The notes: generated by a model not told the origin, from the sequence alone. 64,000 nucleotides of DNA from Liolophura sinensis (GCF_032854445.1 NC_088306.1:23405764-23469763), one strand, 5' to 3'; shown: positions 25,701-35,010, numbered from the stretch's first letter. A program made the numbers and translations.

Positions 25701-27857
25701 TAACTGTAGCAGTATGCAACAGAAGGTGATTAAGGTGTGCAACAATAATACCTAAGTATTCAAAATCAGATCATCCAGGTTTGCAATAATAACTTGGCAG
25801 TATGCAACAGTAGGTGATCAAGGTGTGCAACAATAATGCTTCATTGTGCAACTTCAGATCATCCAGGGTTGCAACAAAACTTGGTGGTATGCAACAGCAG
25901 GTGGTCAAGGTGTGCAACAAGAATGCCTGCGTGCAGAACATTAGATCCTCCAGGTTTGCAATAATAATTTGGCAGTATGTAACAGAAGGTGATTAATGTG
26001 TGCAACAATAATGCCTGGATGTGGAACATTAAATCATCCAGGCTTGCAACAATAACTTAAGAGTATGCAACAGTAGGTGGTCAAGGCATGCAACAATAAC
26101 AAAAACAGTGTGCACCAAGGCCACCAAACTGGGCAACAAAGTCACCAGGGCTTGCATCAAGATATGTGTGTGCCATACTGTTACTCTTTGGGTACAATAC
26201 ATGTAGATGACCAACATGTAGGTAGGCATCCAGATCACCCATAAAACAGTAATATAAAAGCTAAAAATACAAAAGCTAAATTTTTTAATGCTGACAAATC
26301 TTTATGTGCAATCCATGAATACATGTGTACACAATGAGGTATATCACCACTGCCCTATGGTCAAACAACCCTTGCCCTGTAGTCAAAAACCCTGCCCTGT
26401 AGTCAAACAACCCTTACCCTGTAGTCAAACAACCCTTGCCCTGTAGTCAAACACCCTGCCCTGTAGTCAAACAACCCTTGCCCTGTAGTCAAACACCCTG
26501 CCCTGTAGTCAAACAACCCTTGCCCTGTAGTCAAACAACCCTTACCCTGTAGTAAACAACCCTGCCTTATAGTCAAACAACCCTTGCCCTGTAGTCAAAC
26601 ACCCTGCCCTGTAGTCAAACAGCCTGCCCAGTAGTCAAACAATCCTTGCCCTGTAGTCAAACACCCTGCCCTGTAGTCAAACAGCCCTTGCACTGTAGTC
26701 AAACAACCCTTACACTGTAGTAAACAACACTGCCCTGTAGTCAAACAACCCTTGCCCTGTAGTCAAACACCCTGCCCTGTAGTCAAACAACCCTTGCCCT
26801 GTAGTCAAACACCCTGCCCTGTAGTCAAACACCCTGCCCTGTAGTCAAACAACCCTTGTCCTGTAGTCAAACAACCCTTACCCTGTAGTAAACAACCCTG
26901 CCCTGTAGTCAAACACCCTGCCTTGTAGTCAAACAACCCTTACCCTGTAGTCGAAAACCCTGCCCTGCAGTCAAACAACCCACATTTATAACACTTCTAT
27001 CATCCATGAAACTGACACTGAAGTTCATCAGGGTATGCCATAGCCCTGATGCGATGGTCTTACTTTAGAAACATTAAGTGTTTGTAGCCCACTAATTACT
27101 GTAGAAAGCATCTTTTCAAGAGGTTTTCACGCATAAATATGGCATCAATCAACCTCTAGGTCCCACATTAACTGCATGTTCGACATATAACCATGCCAAT
27201 TACAATGTTCAGTCACACGTATTACGGTTGAGTAGGGAAACTTCAGACACTCTTGGCCAATGGCCAAAAAATATTACTTCCTTTCGACATATAGGCGTTA
27301 GCTGAAAACTAGCTACCAAACGCTAGTAGTGGAGAACTTGAACATAGGCTCAAGTATAGGTGATTGTCAGCTTTAATTCCCATATGTTTTCTTTGTTGCT
27401 TGAGAAAGATCAATGACATCATTTGGTGAATTCTGTTTTTCTTTAAACAGACTACTATATGTCAATATTTAGGTGCTTTTTTTATTGCACAATAACAAAC
27501 TTAAGGATAAAGCCGGAAAATATTTGCATTCATCTTCAACTTTCCCTTCAGCTCTCGGGGACCAACTGAAATCTTGTACAAATTTGGACAGGGCCTGTCT
27601 TTAAGATTATTAACGACTGGGAACTTCGACTTTACACAATATTTTTCCAATGAACAAATTTACCGTCTGTCTGAAAATACCCAAATGTCCAGAGTTCCTC
27701 GACTTTACCCTGTTTCCTGAATAGTTAACTGTTTCAAATCTAGCATGAAACCTTTCCTGCCTAAAAGTATAATCAGGCCTAAGTGGGGTAGTCTAGTGTA
27801 AATGGGATACCCTTTTCTGTGCAGTGGTCACTCACGTCCATCAGCTGTATTGACCAT
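7435..27857 (-). CDS. Extended SDR / dihydroflavonol-4-reductase-like NAD(P)-dependent oxidoreductase (whole gene, 9 exons per transcript)
   Basis: Spliced coding segments on the minus strand, in order: 27857-27836, 19872-19668, 18079-17898, 16880-16749, 15926-15841, 14605-14485, one of 13786-13706 or 13156-13076, 8545-8424, 7791-7435. They total 1308 nt (435 residues plus stop) and every junction keeps frame. Residues 12-19 read TGASGFIA, the Rossmann nucleotide-binding turn. HVASPF is at 86-91, the catalytic serine region TSSVAAI at 129-135, and YAKSK at 161-165 supplies the Tyr/Lys pair. INPAYVMGP (190-198) and DVRDVAAAHIKAM are typical of the dihydroflavonol-4-reductase / cinnamoyl-CoA-reductase / yeast Gre2 group, whose members reduce carbonyls with NAD(P)H in the cytosol. 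No signal peptide or membrane segment is visible. The family normally ends near residue 355; about 80 Lys/Glu-rich residues follow. The substrate cannot be read from sequence. Confidence 0.9.
8424..8545 (-). CDS. SDR gene, exon 8
   Basis: The acceptor is CTGTTACAG and the donor AGG|GTAGGT. It encodes GYNIPTVNCPYFALWMTS, then LFDKTIKLILPNIGKVTRFN, ending NSR in phase 0. It corresponds to the C-terminal substrate-binding domain, where family members have Y.(V/I)PT and a helix with a conserved F/L-W pattern. The intron before it is about 4.5 kb and holds the 33-bp satellite. Confidence 0.9.
9315..9437. repeat. 19-bp minisatellite (about 6 units)
   Basis: Unit ATAGGAAGGGTGTAATATC, nearly identical units, just before the 33-bp satellite in the intron between SDR exons 7b and 8. 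Confidence 0.95.
9487..10350. repeat. 33-bp satellite with 330-bp higher-order period (about 26 units)
   Basis: The unit reads CGTAGGATGGGCGTAGGATC followed by CGACCATCATCTG. Because 33 is a multiple of three, long open frames appear on both strands with an 11-residue period. A marker variant (ATTGGCGTAAGATCC) recurs at 9789 and 10119, exactly ten units apart, and the intervening variants repeat in the same order. Confidence 0.95.
10372..12043. other. Intron sequence, no gene seen
   Basis: Part of the 4.5-kb intron between exons 7b and 8. Blocks at 11030-11120 resemble decayed units of the 33-bp satellite. Confidence 0.6.
12044..12255. mobile_element. MITE-1 copy
   Basis: Left end TAATTCTTCAACCTTCTCGC, core TTTTGTGAAGCCCTGAAATT, right end GCAAACAAGTTGAGGAATTA. 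It lies in the intron between SDR exons 7b and 8. Confidence 0.7.
12785..12965. mobile_element. MITE-2 copy, diverged
   Basis: GATATCCTGCTGGAAAAATG, GTTTCAGCACAAAAAATGAT and TTAATTTGTCTCTAAAAAAC match the family. Confidence 0.5.
13076..13156 (-). CDS. SDR gene, exon 7b (alternative, duplicate of 7a)
   Basis: It is 81 nt, acceptor TTCCAAACAG, donor CAAG|GTCTGG, phase 1 in and out. It encodes GNRHVMYSHSVWMRDIAL followed by MLKKEFAHQ. By eye 11 of the 26 full codons give the same residue as exon 7a (R, H, W, M, I, A, L, K, E, F, Q), and the spacing is identical with no gaps. It has no stop or frameshift, so it looks functional. Its donor is weaker than that of 7a. Including both, either one or neither would keep the reading frame. 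Confidence 0.85.
13706..13786 (-). CDS. SDR gene, exon 7a (alternative)
   Basis: It is 81 nt, acceptor ATCCTGCAG, donor CAAG|GTATTC, phase 1 in and phase 1 out. It encodes GKRHIISNTNMWMKEIAQ followed by VLSKEFKPQ. This is the segment after the DVRD..AHI motif, a strand plus helix in the substrate-binding half. A second exon of the same length and phase lies 549 nt downstream and encodes the same structural segment. Confidence 0.88.
13846..14010 (-). mobile_element. Degenerate SINE-like sequence
   Basis: A TTTATTTATTTCACTGATGT tail, ACTTATACAACAG and a later GATTGAACC resemble a decayed SINE between SDR exons 6 and 7a. Assignment is weak. Confidence 0.35.
14485..14605 (-). CDS. SDR gene, exon 6 (ends at a GC donor)
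   Basis: The acceptor is GTATGGCAG. It encodes VVKRLMERSMPMVPK, then INLPVVDVRDVAAAHIKAM, and ends at NPDAA plus one base. No GT donor exists at the required point. The sequence GCAG|GCAAGT matches the strong consensus of GC-AG introns, and joining there gives AAGKRHIIS or AAGNRHVMY with the two versions of exon 7, as family members read. Reading through instead leads to a stop after about 20 unrelated residues. Confidence 0.88.
15168..15305 (-). mobile_element. SINE-1, 5'-truncated
   Basis: The 3' tail and body are intact up to the GCAGGTTGCTGACA block. It lies in the SDR intron between exons 5 and 6, head-to-head with an inverted copy at 15641-15780. Confidence 0.85.
15641..15780 (+). mobile_element. 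SINE-1, 5'-truncated, inverted partner
   Basis: It starts at GTCAGCAACCTGCGGATGGT and runs to the AATAAATA tail. Together with the copy at 15168 it forms an inverted pair separated by 335 bases. Confidence 0.88.
15841..15926 (-). CDS. SDR gene, exon 5
   Basis: The acceptor is TGTTGACAG and the donor GAG|GTAAGTAG. It encodes DDDKVELAVINPAYVMGPVL through QCTSME. INP..VMGP is the strand and loop that lines the active site in this family. The acceptor lies at the very edge of a minisatellite whose units carry the same TGTTGACA sequence. Confidence 0.92.
15927..16215. repeat. Minisatellite abutting the SDR exon 5 acceptor
   Basis: Interleaved units of GATCAACACATCAGTCAATACAAT type (about 20-40 bp). 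The array begins at the intron bases next to the splice acceptor. Confidence 0.92.
16749..16880 (-). CDS. SDR gene, exon 4 (catalytic Tyr-Lys)
   Basis: The acceptor is CCATACCAG and the donor G|GTAAGT, phase 1 at both ends. It encodes GGITGEEGKVYSEEDWANPEKLDAYAKSKTLAEKAAW and continues to KELP. Tyr161 and Lys165 in YAKSK are the conserved catalytic pair of SDR enzymes. The KTLAEKAAW helix is characteristic of the dihydroflavonol-reductase-like group. Confidence 0.93.
17063..17195 (+). mobile_element. SINE-1, 5'-truncated
   Basis: The element body and ATAAATAAAT tail lie in the SDR intron between exons 3 and 4. A short inverted tail fragment lies at 16993-17035. Confidence 0.75.
17350..17570. 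repeat. 36-bp minisatellite (about 6 units)
   Basis: Units of GGACTTTCAAAAGGACCAAA then AATCCCATGTTTTCCA, in the intron between SDR exons 3 and 4. Confidence 0.9.
17898..18079 (-). CDS. SDR gene, exon 3 (HVASPF to catalytic serine)
   Basis: The acceptor is TTTTTTAG and the donor G|GTCAGT. It encodes AAVKDATYLIHVASPFP onward to VKRIVLTSSVAAIS. The second TSS serine is the expected member of the Ser-Tyr-Lys triad. An alternative GT eight bases downstream would break the match to exon 4, whereas the chosen donor gives SSVAAISGGITG, the usual family sequence. Confidence 0.9.
18633..18849 (-). mobile_element. SINE-1, nearly full length
   Basis: The copy carries the TTTATTTATT tail, the body, the AGCTGGAC...GAACTCA B-box region and a GCGCGCTAACCAC A-box region. 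It is diverged, with its internal 3' portion partly deleted. Confidence 0.75.
18906..19254 (-). mobile_element. SINE-2, full length, tRNA head
   Basis: On the minus strand it begins GGCCCCGATAGCGCAGTTGG (A-box like), followed by GGGTCAATCC (B-box like). A body of about 270 bp includes GGATGACTGGTTGACCCGTA and AGCAGCACTAGATA, and it ends CACTCACTCACTC. It is a family distinct from SINE-1, transcribed by RNA polymerase III when active. Confidence 0.7.
19425..19662. mobile_element. MITE-2 copy next to the SDR exon 2 donor
   Basis: MITE-2 is a second family of about 240 bp. Its ends resemble TACCCTAAATCACCTCAAAT and its complement; inside are CTTGCCCATTTTTCCTGATT and a TACTGGAAAAT...TTTCAGCACC block. 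This copy ends at GGGTAA, a few bases from the splice donor of SDR exon 2. Confidence 0.6.
19668..19872 (-). CDS. SDR gene, exon 2 (Rossmann nucleotide-binding motif)
   Basis: The acceptor is TGTCTTACAG and the donor GTAAGTG. It encodes the first beta strand and glycine turn (VVVTGASGFIATHI), the following helix, and the stretch ending EADLTKPDSWD, which corresponds to the D-L adenine-ring contact region. It enters in phase 1 and leaves in phase 2, completing an alanine codon with the first base of exon 3. A MITE-like element ends a few bases inside the downstream intron. Confidence 0.9.
20066..20360. repeat. 22-bp minisatellite with 88-bp higher-order period, SINE-tail derived
   Basis: Units such as TTCTTGAGTGCAATGTGAAA plus GA. 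A set of four variants repeats in order, giving an 88-bp period. The core GTGAAATATTCTTGAG is the same as the SINE-1 3' region. Confidence 0.92.
20643..20837 (-). other. GC-richer open stretch without assignable gene
   Basis: A 65-codon open frame with a more gene-like base composition than its surroundings (PQVIVSGIPDQALSNNF and onward). I see no clear acceptor, start or homology. It could be a decayed transposon or gene fragment within intron 1 of the SDR gene's flanking repeats. Confidence 0.2.
21945..22186 (+). mobile_element. SINE-1, full length
   Basis: The best full-length example. The tRNA-like head GGCCTCCGTGGCTCAGTCGG holds the A box, GAGTTCAAGCCCAGC the B box, then the body and the AATAAATAAATAAATAA tail. 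It lies in SDR intron 1. Confidence 0.92.
22770..23331. repeat. 30/28-bp minisatellite (about 19 units)
   Basis: Unit AGTGATCCTTGATAGTAGCC then TACAGAGCAC; a second type ends TACAGATC. Both types intermix. A C-rich block is duplicated on either side (22680-22745 and 23329-23387). Confidence 0.95.
24559..24583. repeat. (GT)n microsatellite
   Basis: About 12 GT units in SDR intron 1. Confidence 0.9.
25400..26110. repeat. 88-bp tandem repeat (about 8 units)
   Basis: Each unit contains GTGCAACAATAATGC, AGATCATCCAGG, TTGCAACAATAACTT and GTATGCAACAGTAGGTGGTC. Units are diverged. The array lies in SDR intron 1. Confidence 0.92.
26350..26980. repeat. 22/20-bp minisatellite (about 30 units)
   Basis: Two unit types intermix: AACCCTTGCCCTGTAGTCAA plus AC (22 bp) and ACCCTGCCCTGTAGTCAAAC (20 bp). 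It lies about 860 bp downstream of SDR exon 1. Confidence 0.95.
27836..27857 (-). CDS. SDR gene, exon 1 (start codon, 7 codons + 1 nt)
   Basis: The minus strand reads ATG GTC AAT ACA GCT GAT GGA C followed by the donor GTGAGT. This gives MVNTADG, and the phase-1 C joins TG of exon 2 to make Leu8, directly before VVVTGASG. The ATG has G at -3 and G at +4, a good initiation context. A short N-terminal leader ahead of the Rossmann strand is usual in this family, which favours this start over the other phase-1 exon at 39032-39314. The first intron is about 8 kb. Confidence is limited because the exon is tiny and no transcript data are available. Confidence 0.65.
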
Positions 27858-27892
27858 TGCTCTCTTGTATTGTACGAATGCGTACTTCGGCC

Positions 27893-28102
27893 TATTACCC
27901 TAATTCTTCAACCTTTTCAACGACCTCTGCAACCAATACTTTGAGGCTTTCTGAGAGAACTATGGGATGAAGAGAAATAATTTCCACAGTCTTATAAAGC
28001 TTGCGTCTTAAGTGACACAAGCAAATCATTTAAGGGCCAATCATTTATAAATTCCACTGAAAATAAGTACTTTTGTGGTTGAAAAGGTTGAGGACTTAAG
28101 AG
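27893..28102. mobile_element. MITE-like element directly upstream of the SDR start codon
   Basis: Left end CCCTAATTCTTCAACCTTTT, right end GAAAAGGTTGAGGACTTAAG. The core is too diverged to align confidently with other MITE-1 copies. Its inner end is about 35 bases from the ATG, so it would make up most of the 5' leader or core promoter. Confidence 0.55.
28046..28056 (-). promoter_or_regulatory. Possible TATA-like box upstream of the SDR gene
   Basis: The minus strand reads TTTATAAA about 190 bases upstream of the proposed start codon, inside a MITE-like element. It is the only TATA-like string I noticed in the first few hundred bases. A weak call resting on position and sequence only. Confidence 0.2.
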
Positions 28103-29045
28103 TACTCACAAAACATCACTGCCGCATACATAAAATGCAGTTGCACCTCTAATGACATGTTTCCAAAATGTATAGTTTCTTTATTTCTTTGACTGTTGTT
28201 TAAGCATTGAGAATTCTTCACTTTAATAATATATAAAGGCTGAGTCAGTACAATGGGTGGAGACAGTCAAAGAGCCCGGGGTAATTGATCAGTTAATTGA
28301 GTCATCAGTCTGGCAAGTTTCTTAACACAATTATATAACCTTTCCTAGTACACCGTATTAATGGAAGACAGGACATGGTTGTCTCAACCATTTTTATGTT
28401 GTCACCATTCAAAAGAAAAGAACACATTTATACAAACTATCCCTTAAATGAAACAGCTATGCTTTAAGTTAAATAAAAAATTTAAATTTTCTGTTAGTAG
28501 CACTCGTTATTTGAGTATTTAATATCAAAGACTTAGAAGTCTCCTTTATGCCGCCATTTCACCATATTACATACATCATTGGGCTTTAGCTTTGCCCAAT
28601 AGCTCTTCAGGACAGGGCATTCCAGACACAGATTGGCAGACAACATCCACACATGTAGGCATAAACTCTTCCTTATTAGAGTTGGCTTTCACAAACCTTA
28701 GAATCCACGATTATCACAATATATATACCTATTTAGATGAGATTGGAAAAGTACGTTAATCATATGGTAAGAGTTAAACCTTAAGCACCTTGATGTCACA
28801 ATGAATATTCAAGAGGAAGAAAGGGGGCTTTTCATTGGACAAGCCTAAAACATGGCAGGGCTACCAATGTGCCTCTAATCAGTGGACGTTGTAAAAATGA
28901 CCATGTTTAAAACCTTTTTTCTCTCTTACGAAAACTTTAAAATATCTAAATTAAATTTCATTTAAGGTATAGTTTGCATAAATGTATTCTTTTCTTTCAT
29001 GATATCGCATTCAGTGAAAGAGAGGTGACCCCAGGAATTCTTCGG

Positions 29046-29120
29046 TCAAGCCTGAGTGAATTATTCTTGAGTATGGCATAAAGCTTCAGTCAAATAAATA
29101 AATAAATAAATAAATAAAAA
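29046..29120 (+). mobile_element. SINE-1 tail fragment
   Basis: GAATTATTCTTGAGTATGGC, then TCAAATAAATAAATAA; only the 3' end survives. Confidence 0.5.
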
Positions 29121-30698
29121 AATCCTTGGCCAAGGCTGGGATTGAACCCACAACTACGAGCCAGTGGGTTGAGTCAGGCCCCTGAGAAAAGAGCCATACC
29201 TCACTCCCTTATGTTCTATGAGTCATCACCGAGTGACATAAAAACACAGTGAGTGAGAAGTAAAGTTTACAAACCAGGAAGCTTTGTTGTACTCAGAGAC
29301 CATAACAGCCACATACATGTACACTCAAGATATCACTACCAATTATCTGCACCATGCTACTCATATACCACACATGTTACACATTAGCTGGGCTGACTCA
29401 GAAAGACACACCCTGGAGTAACCTATCAGGAATAAATGATTTATATACCCACTGTCAAATGGCTTAATTATAAATTATATTACCTGTGCTGATACCTCTT
29501 TTCAGAATATGCCACTGACCTTCTAACTCAGTGTGCGGTCATCCATGTTATCAAACAAAGGGAATAATTATCTTCAAGGAGCTCTAAATCAGTAGGCTAT
29601 AGAACAAGGTGGCTCTTCATTAGAGTTAAATTTATATACCCTGTGGGTTAAATTCTAATGCGTTTCAACAACTACTTATTGATATTATAAGTTAATACGA
29701 ATAGGTGGATTTCAATTAGTAAATCTTAGTACAACTCATAAATATGTATACAGATCATTATAAGCTTCCAGTGCACATTTATAACAAATACAATTATCCG
29801 GGGTCTAATATTAACTAATATACATTTTCTTCACACAAAGACATCCTCTCCGTTACATAGGCTTTTTTTTGCAGTGGCAAAATCATGAACATTATAGCAT
29901 ATATAAAACCAATTAACACTTATTCATAATTAACACAGATTATCTAGGGCATGGTTATATTGGTCTATAAAAATATCAAACATACCTTGTGTGCATACAT
30001 CAAAATATCTTATTGATTTTTTAAGATTATTCAAATCATTCTTTAATTTGCCTCATACATGCATATCATATAGTTCACATGAACATTTAATTTAAGTATA
30101 CTTTTTTCAAAATTAAACTGGCCTTTTACACAAAGTTTAAATTGACAGTATACTTTGTGGTTAAGATTTTGGGTTAATAAGGGAAATCTGCAGGCTAATT
30201 TACAGTCCTGGATCTGTGTTACAACTCGTAATTAAAGAATGACAACTGAACAAAAAATCAAGTATGAGCAACTCCATTGTACAGCACTTCCATGAAAACT
30301 TCAACTTTCCACAAATTTCAGAAAACTAAATCAAATAATTCCAAGCCTTTCATATGGCCATAATTATAGGAAACAAATCCAACAACAAGTCACAATGCAT
30401 GTCTTAATTCACATCTTTATGTGACTGTAACAAAATCTGGACATATTAAACAAGATACTACAGGTCAATTTAACCTACTTGTACAGATAGCATGCAATGT
30501 TATATATACGAAGTTCTGGTTTCAGCCACACATCAACCACCCACCCACTTTGATACAGTTTATATCACTTACTTCTGACTCAGATATATGCATGCATCAC
30601 TACAGTCACCAATTCACAGTACTCTAATTCCTCAACCTTCTTGCATGTGAAAGATTAAATTTCTGGGCATATTTTACCCATACTTTTAATTTTGATTG

Positions 30699-30971
30699 TG
30701 GGGGTCTCCGTGGCCGAGGGAGTTAGCACGCCAGCATGGCGCAATGACCCAGGAGCCTCCCATCAATGCTGTCACTGTGAGCTCAAGTCCAGCTCATGCT
30801 GGCTTCTTCTCCGGCCGTATGTGGGAAGGTCTGCCAGCAACCCGTGGATGGTCATGGGTTTCCCCCGGGCTCTGCCCAGTTTCACCCCACCATAATGCAT
30901 TCCACCGTTGTATAAGTGAAATATTCTTTAGTTCGGCGTAAAACACCAATCAAATAAATAAATAAATAAAT
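30699..30971 (+). mobile_element. SINE-1, full length
   Basis: Head GGGTCTCCGTGGCCGAGGGA, B box GAGCTCAAGTCCAGC, body and AAATAAATAAATAAAT tail. It appears to have inserted into a MITE-1 remnant beginning near 30624. Confidence 0.9.
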
Positions 30972-31607
30972 TTGATTTTGAAGACGAACAATCAGTAAAC
31001 ATAGGAATAGGTGGAAAAATTTCAGTGTATACACTGTATGAATCACGATTTCAATCCATAATGTAAATACCAATTTATTTGAGCGTACATACAAGGTACA
31101 TGTACTGTGATTGACCTCAAGTTTGGTAAGTAAAATGCGCTTTGAGAACCACATACATGTAACGGCTTTACAATAATAAAATGGTACACCCGATGCTAAC
31201 ATTCAAGTTTTTCTGCTAGGAAATTAATCCAAACTTAACATATAAAATGGATGAATCAAGTAGAATCCAGCAAAGATATGTCGCTCACTAAAAAAAGCTA
31301 AATGTTAAGCGAAATACAGTATTCTAGTATTGCACATACTTTAATTATAACAGGATTATCTCTTAATTAAGAGTACTTCACAGGATCCCAAACACATAAA
31401 GGATAAAGGACAAATCCCACTTCACTGCTCACAGTTTATCAGCTTTATCCAGATATTTTGTTTTGCAGTTCTTCCCGTGATATCACAGCATCATTCATAC
31501 GTTACTAAATGAAACATCCATCACAGTTTCAGCTGTTAACATCAATCTGTTACATCAACTAACCTGGTCTGTAATATCCATTACGATGTATTTATTTATA
31601 ACTTGGT

Positions 31608-31712
31608 ACCCAGGAATTTCCCACTAATGTGGTCACTGCGAGTTCAAGTTCAGTTCATGTTGGTTTCCTATCTGGCCATACACTGGAAGGTCTACCAGTT
31701 ACCTATGGATGG
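31608..31712 (+). mobile_element. SINE-1 internal fragment
   Basis: The B-box region GCGAGTTCAAGTTCAGTTCA and the adjacent body survive; the tail is absent. Confidence 0.5.
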
Positions 31713-32129
31713 AAGGTATCAGCCATTTTCGGGTAAAAGTTTACTGGTACCTATGTGTACTTCATGTAAGATTATCTTGAATCTGTCAAGTAGGCACTAA
31801 ATATATAAGCAGCACCATCTTTATTTATTCCCCTCTTTGGAAAGCTGGACAGCCTGGGTAACACTACAGCTCAACACCACATACCAGATAACCTCCTGAC
31901 ATTAAGGCAGCATTTGAACAAGCAAGAGATGGCTTTGTGCCATCCAGTAGGTCAAGGGCCTGTCATACAAGCCTGTATAGTTGAAGTGGAAATGTAGACA
32001 AACTAAGCTAGGAAGACCACTAACCCTCCACCAACCTTACCCCCACCCCCAACACGTCTGACAATTAGGTTCATTATGGTTATGTACATGTATCTCTATT
32101 GATAAGAAAATTTGAAGGCACTTCTTTAA

Positions 32130-32375
32130 CAAAAATACCTAAATGACCTAAAAATTGGACCACAAAAGAGCATTTTGGAGGCAAATGAATGTCATAAGAC
32201 ATGGACATACTATGAGATATTTGGTGCTAAAATTTAAATTTTTCCCCCCAGGATATCATCCTACCTTCCAGTTAACACCTCTCAAAGCATCTTTCTAAAA
32301 ATTCCATAGAACTTCCAGAAATTGCAAAAATAAGCAAGTTTGTAATGACGAGCTTTAGGTTATTTATGGTAAGTA
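32130..32375. mobile_element. MITE-2 copy, inverted
   Basis: CCTAAATGACCTAAAAATTG, AAAGAGCATTTTGGAGGCAA and GGTGCTAAAATTTAAATTTTT are the reverse complement of the family's right half. Confidence 0.55.
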
Positions 32376-34307
32376 AAATGTTCTCATATTACATAAGCAG
32401 ATGTTTTATTTTTTTTACATTCATGTGAATTTTATTTACCTTTATCTGGAAATATTATGAAACAATCATATTCCCTGTAGTAAACACATGTACACAGCGT
32501 GTATGTCTGTACATCAGGTACATTTATAACCTTAAATGTGCTTTCGCATACACGGGCAAGATGAGAAATAAATGTGTGCATAATAAAACCTAGGACAGTC
32601 ATCTTGCCTTCAGCAGAATTCATACATATATACTGTTACATAATCATGCATGAAATAGGGATCCCTGCATCGACAGATGTGAATATGTCCGTGGCTCGAT
32701 CAGTTGTAACAAAAAAAAAAAATAGAGGAAGATGGGAAATCAGTGACCTGGCCAATGCAATGGGTGGTGGCCGGGTCCAGGATGACACTGGAATGCGCAG
32801 GCTGTTCCTACATTCCTGTGGCATTATGCAGTCAATCACCATGGAAACTTGGGATTCAATTGCATTTTTGTTGTAAGACAAAAAAAAGAGTAATGAAAAG
32901 AATTCTAAAAAATACTTTAACTGAATTGCACTGGGGATGTGTTTGTGTTAAACAAATTACATGGGTGACATAAACTGAGAAAGCATTCACAAGAGCAGAA
33001 ATTAAATTAAATCCTTTCAAACATTTATGATTCACGCAATTTTAATAATTTCTCATTCAACCGATTACACGAGATATGCAATTATATAGCATGTTCATGT
33101 ATATGATATTTTGGGTTATTAAAATCCAGTTATCCAAAAGTCATTGTAAAACATTATTAACGGGAAAATTTTGGTTACAGTAATACTCTGCATGTTGATC
33201 AAAATTATTAAAATGTAAATTTTTTGATAGAAGCTTACAAAACTATTTTAAATTATCTCCCCTGAATGGAGCTAGGTTGCACACATATTTGCATTGCATT
33301 TATTTATATTATTGGTGTTTAGCATCATACTGAAGAAAACAGAGGATTTTTTAATGTACCATAATGTGGCTTACAAAATTGTGTATTCTGTACTGTCATA
33401 GGCATTATATTTTCACTATCTTTCTTTCCCTGCATTCTGTTTTCTTCCTACAAACTAATTTCATCTGAAACTGAAACTGGCAAATGCTTCCATCAATAAC
33501 TTTCGCAAGCCATATAACTGTCAGTAATGCAGCACAGCAATTTTCCACAAACTACACATCTCTGCAGTAAAACCTTGACACAGTATTTCCTTATGAACTA
33601 CACTATAATGCCAATAAACAACCTCTTCACCTCGGGCTATAAAGGAGATTATATTTACACGGCTTTCTCAACTGACACATCACTTCGTATTTCCTGTAGC
33701 CTATAAACCATCCACCATAAATCTTCCTCCTGAAAATGGCCTGATTACAATTTCACAAAGTTCTAAACAAAAATTAAATCAAGACATTAACTCTGGCTGG
33801 CAGACAGAAATCTTTATTTCATATAATATACCTTTCATCATTGTTTATGTTCACTGACAGTATGAACTGTGTATGAACTAGAAAAAAACAGCCTCTCTCC
33901 CAGAAAGCCATAAGCATATCTTAAAACTGAGCTCCACATTCTCCTGTAACATAAATAGAGTGATAGATATCTGACTAGGCTATGTTTGTTATTTGATGGT
34001 TTCCATGGCAACATAATCATTTGTTTGAGGCAGTTTGACAGGCCTGATAATTATGGTATTCCAGCAGAGCCTGGATTGTTTGTCCAGGGTGTTCACATGC
34101 AGTCAGCACAAACACCCCCTCACCGCCCCCCACCCCCCTCGCCAATCCCGCCCCTCCCCTATCATCCCCTCAAACCCGCCATATTCTTCATGTGAAGACA
34201 CACACTAGAAGTTTCAGGTTTCCTCTGGCTAGACAGAGAGAATCTATTCATCCTTCAACAGTTTGAACAGAGGTCCATTTTTGCTGTAGGCCTATTTGGT
34301 TTTGTCA

Positions 34308-34438
34308 TTTATTTATCTGATTGGTGTTTTACGAGGTACTCAAGAATATTTCACTTATTTATTTATTTGATTGGTGTTTTACGCCGTACTCAAGAATATT
34401 TCACTTATACAGCGGCGGCCAACATTATGGTGGGAGGA
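34308..34438 (-). mobile_element. SINE-1 fragment with duplicated 3' end
   Basis: The last 50 bases of the element occur twice in tandem (34308-34355 and 34356-34405), followed by a truncated body. This suggests a second insertion into, or slippage at, the TTTATTTATT tail. Confidence 0.75.
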
Positions 34439-35010
34439 ATGTACGAAGGGAGAGGATATGATCTATTAAAGGACAATCTGAACAACACCCTAACAAATTT
34501 AAGCGCGGTATAAACCAGTAGATATACTGATATTGTACAATTCAATATAAAAGGACCCACGTAGCAGCTGGCCAAACCATCTATGTGTTATTCCACTGGA
34601 TCGAAAACCCTTTAGCACCTCTCCAAAGGAAATATGTACATTCAACTCCAATTTCCCACTTTAGTCTAGTCGGTAGATTTATGGGGGTTTGTCAGATATG
34701 GATAATATCGGACGTGGATAATGTCAGATATGGTAGTTTTGTCCAAGCTTTTGTTTGGTTTCCTTTACCAACAAGCCTATCCTGTAAGTGGAATATTTTG
34801 TTCAAATAGATACACAGGTCTTTATCTTTTTAATCCCTTGAAATGCAATTTTATTTATTTATGTAGTTTAAATACCTAAAAAAACAAATTAAAACTTTAA
34901 ATGCCTTAGACATATTCATTAGACATACAGGGTCATAATACAAGTATGTATATGTGGGTATATACGTTAAAGAAATCTTTACCTGAGTATATAAATGGTC
35001 CATTAAACCA

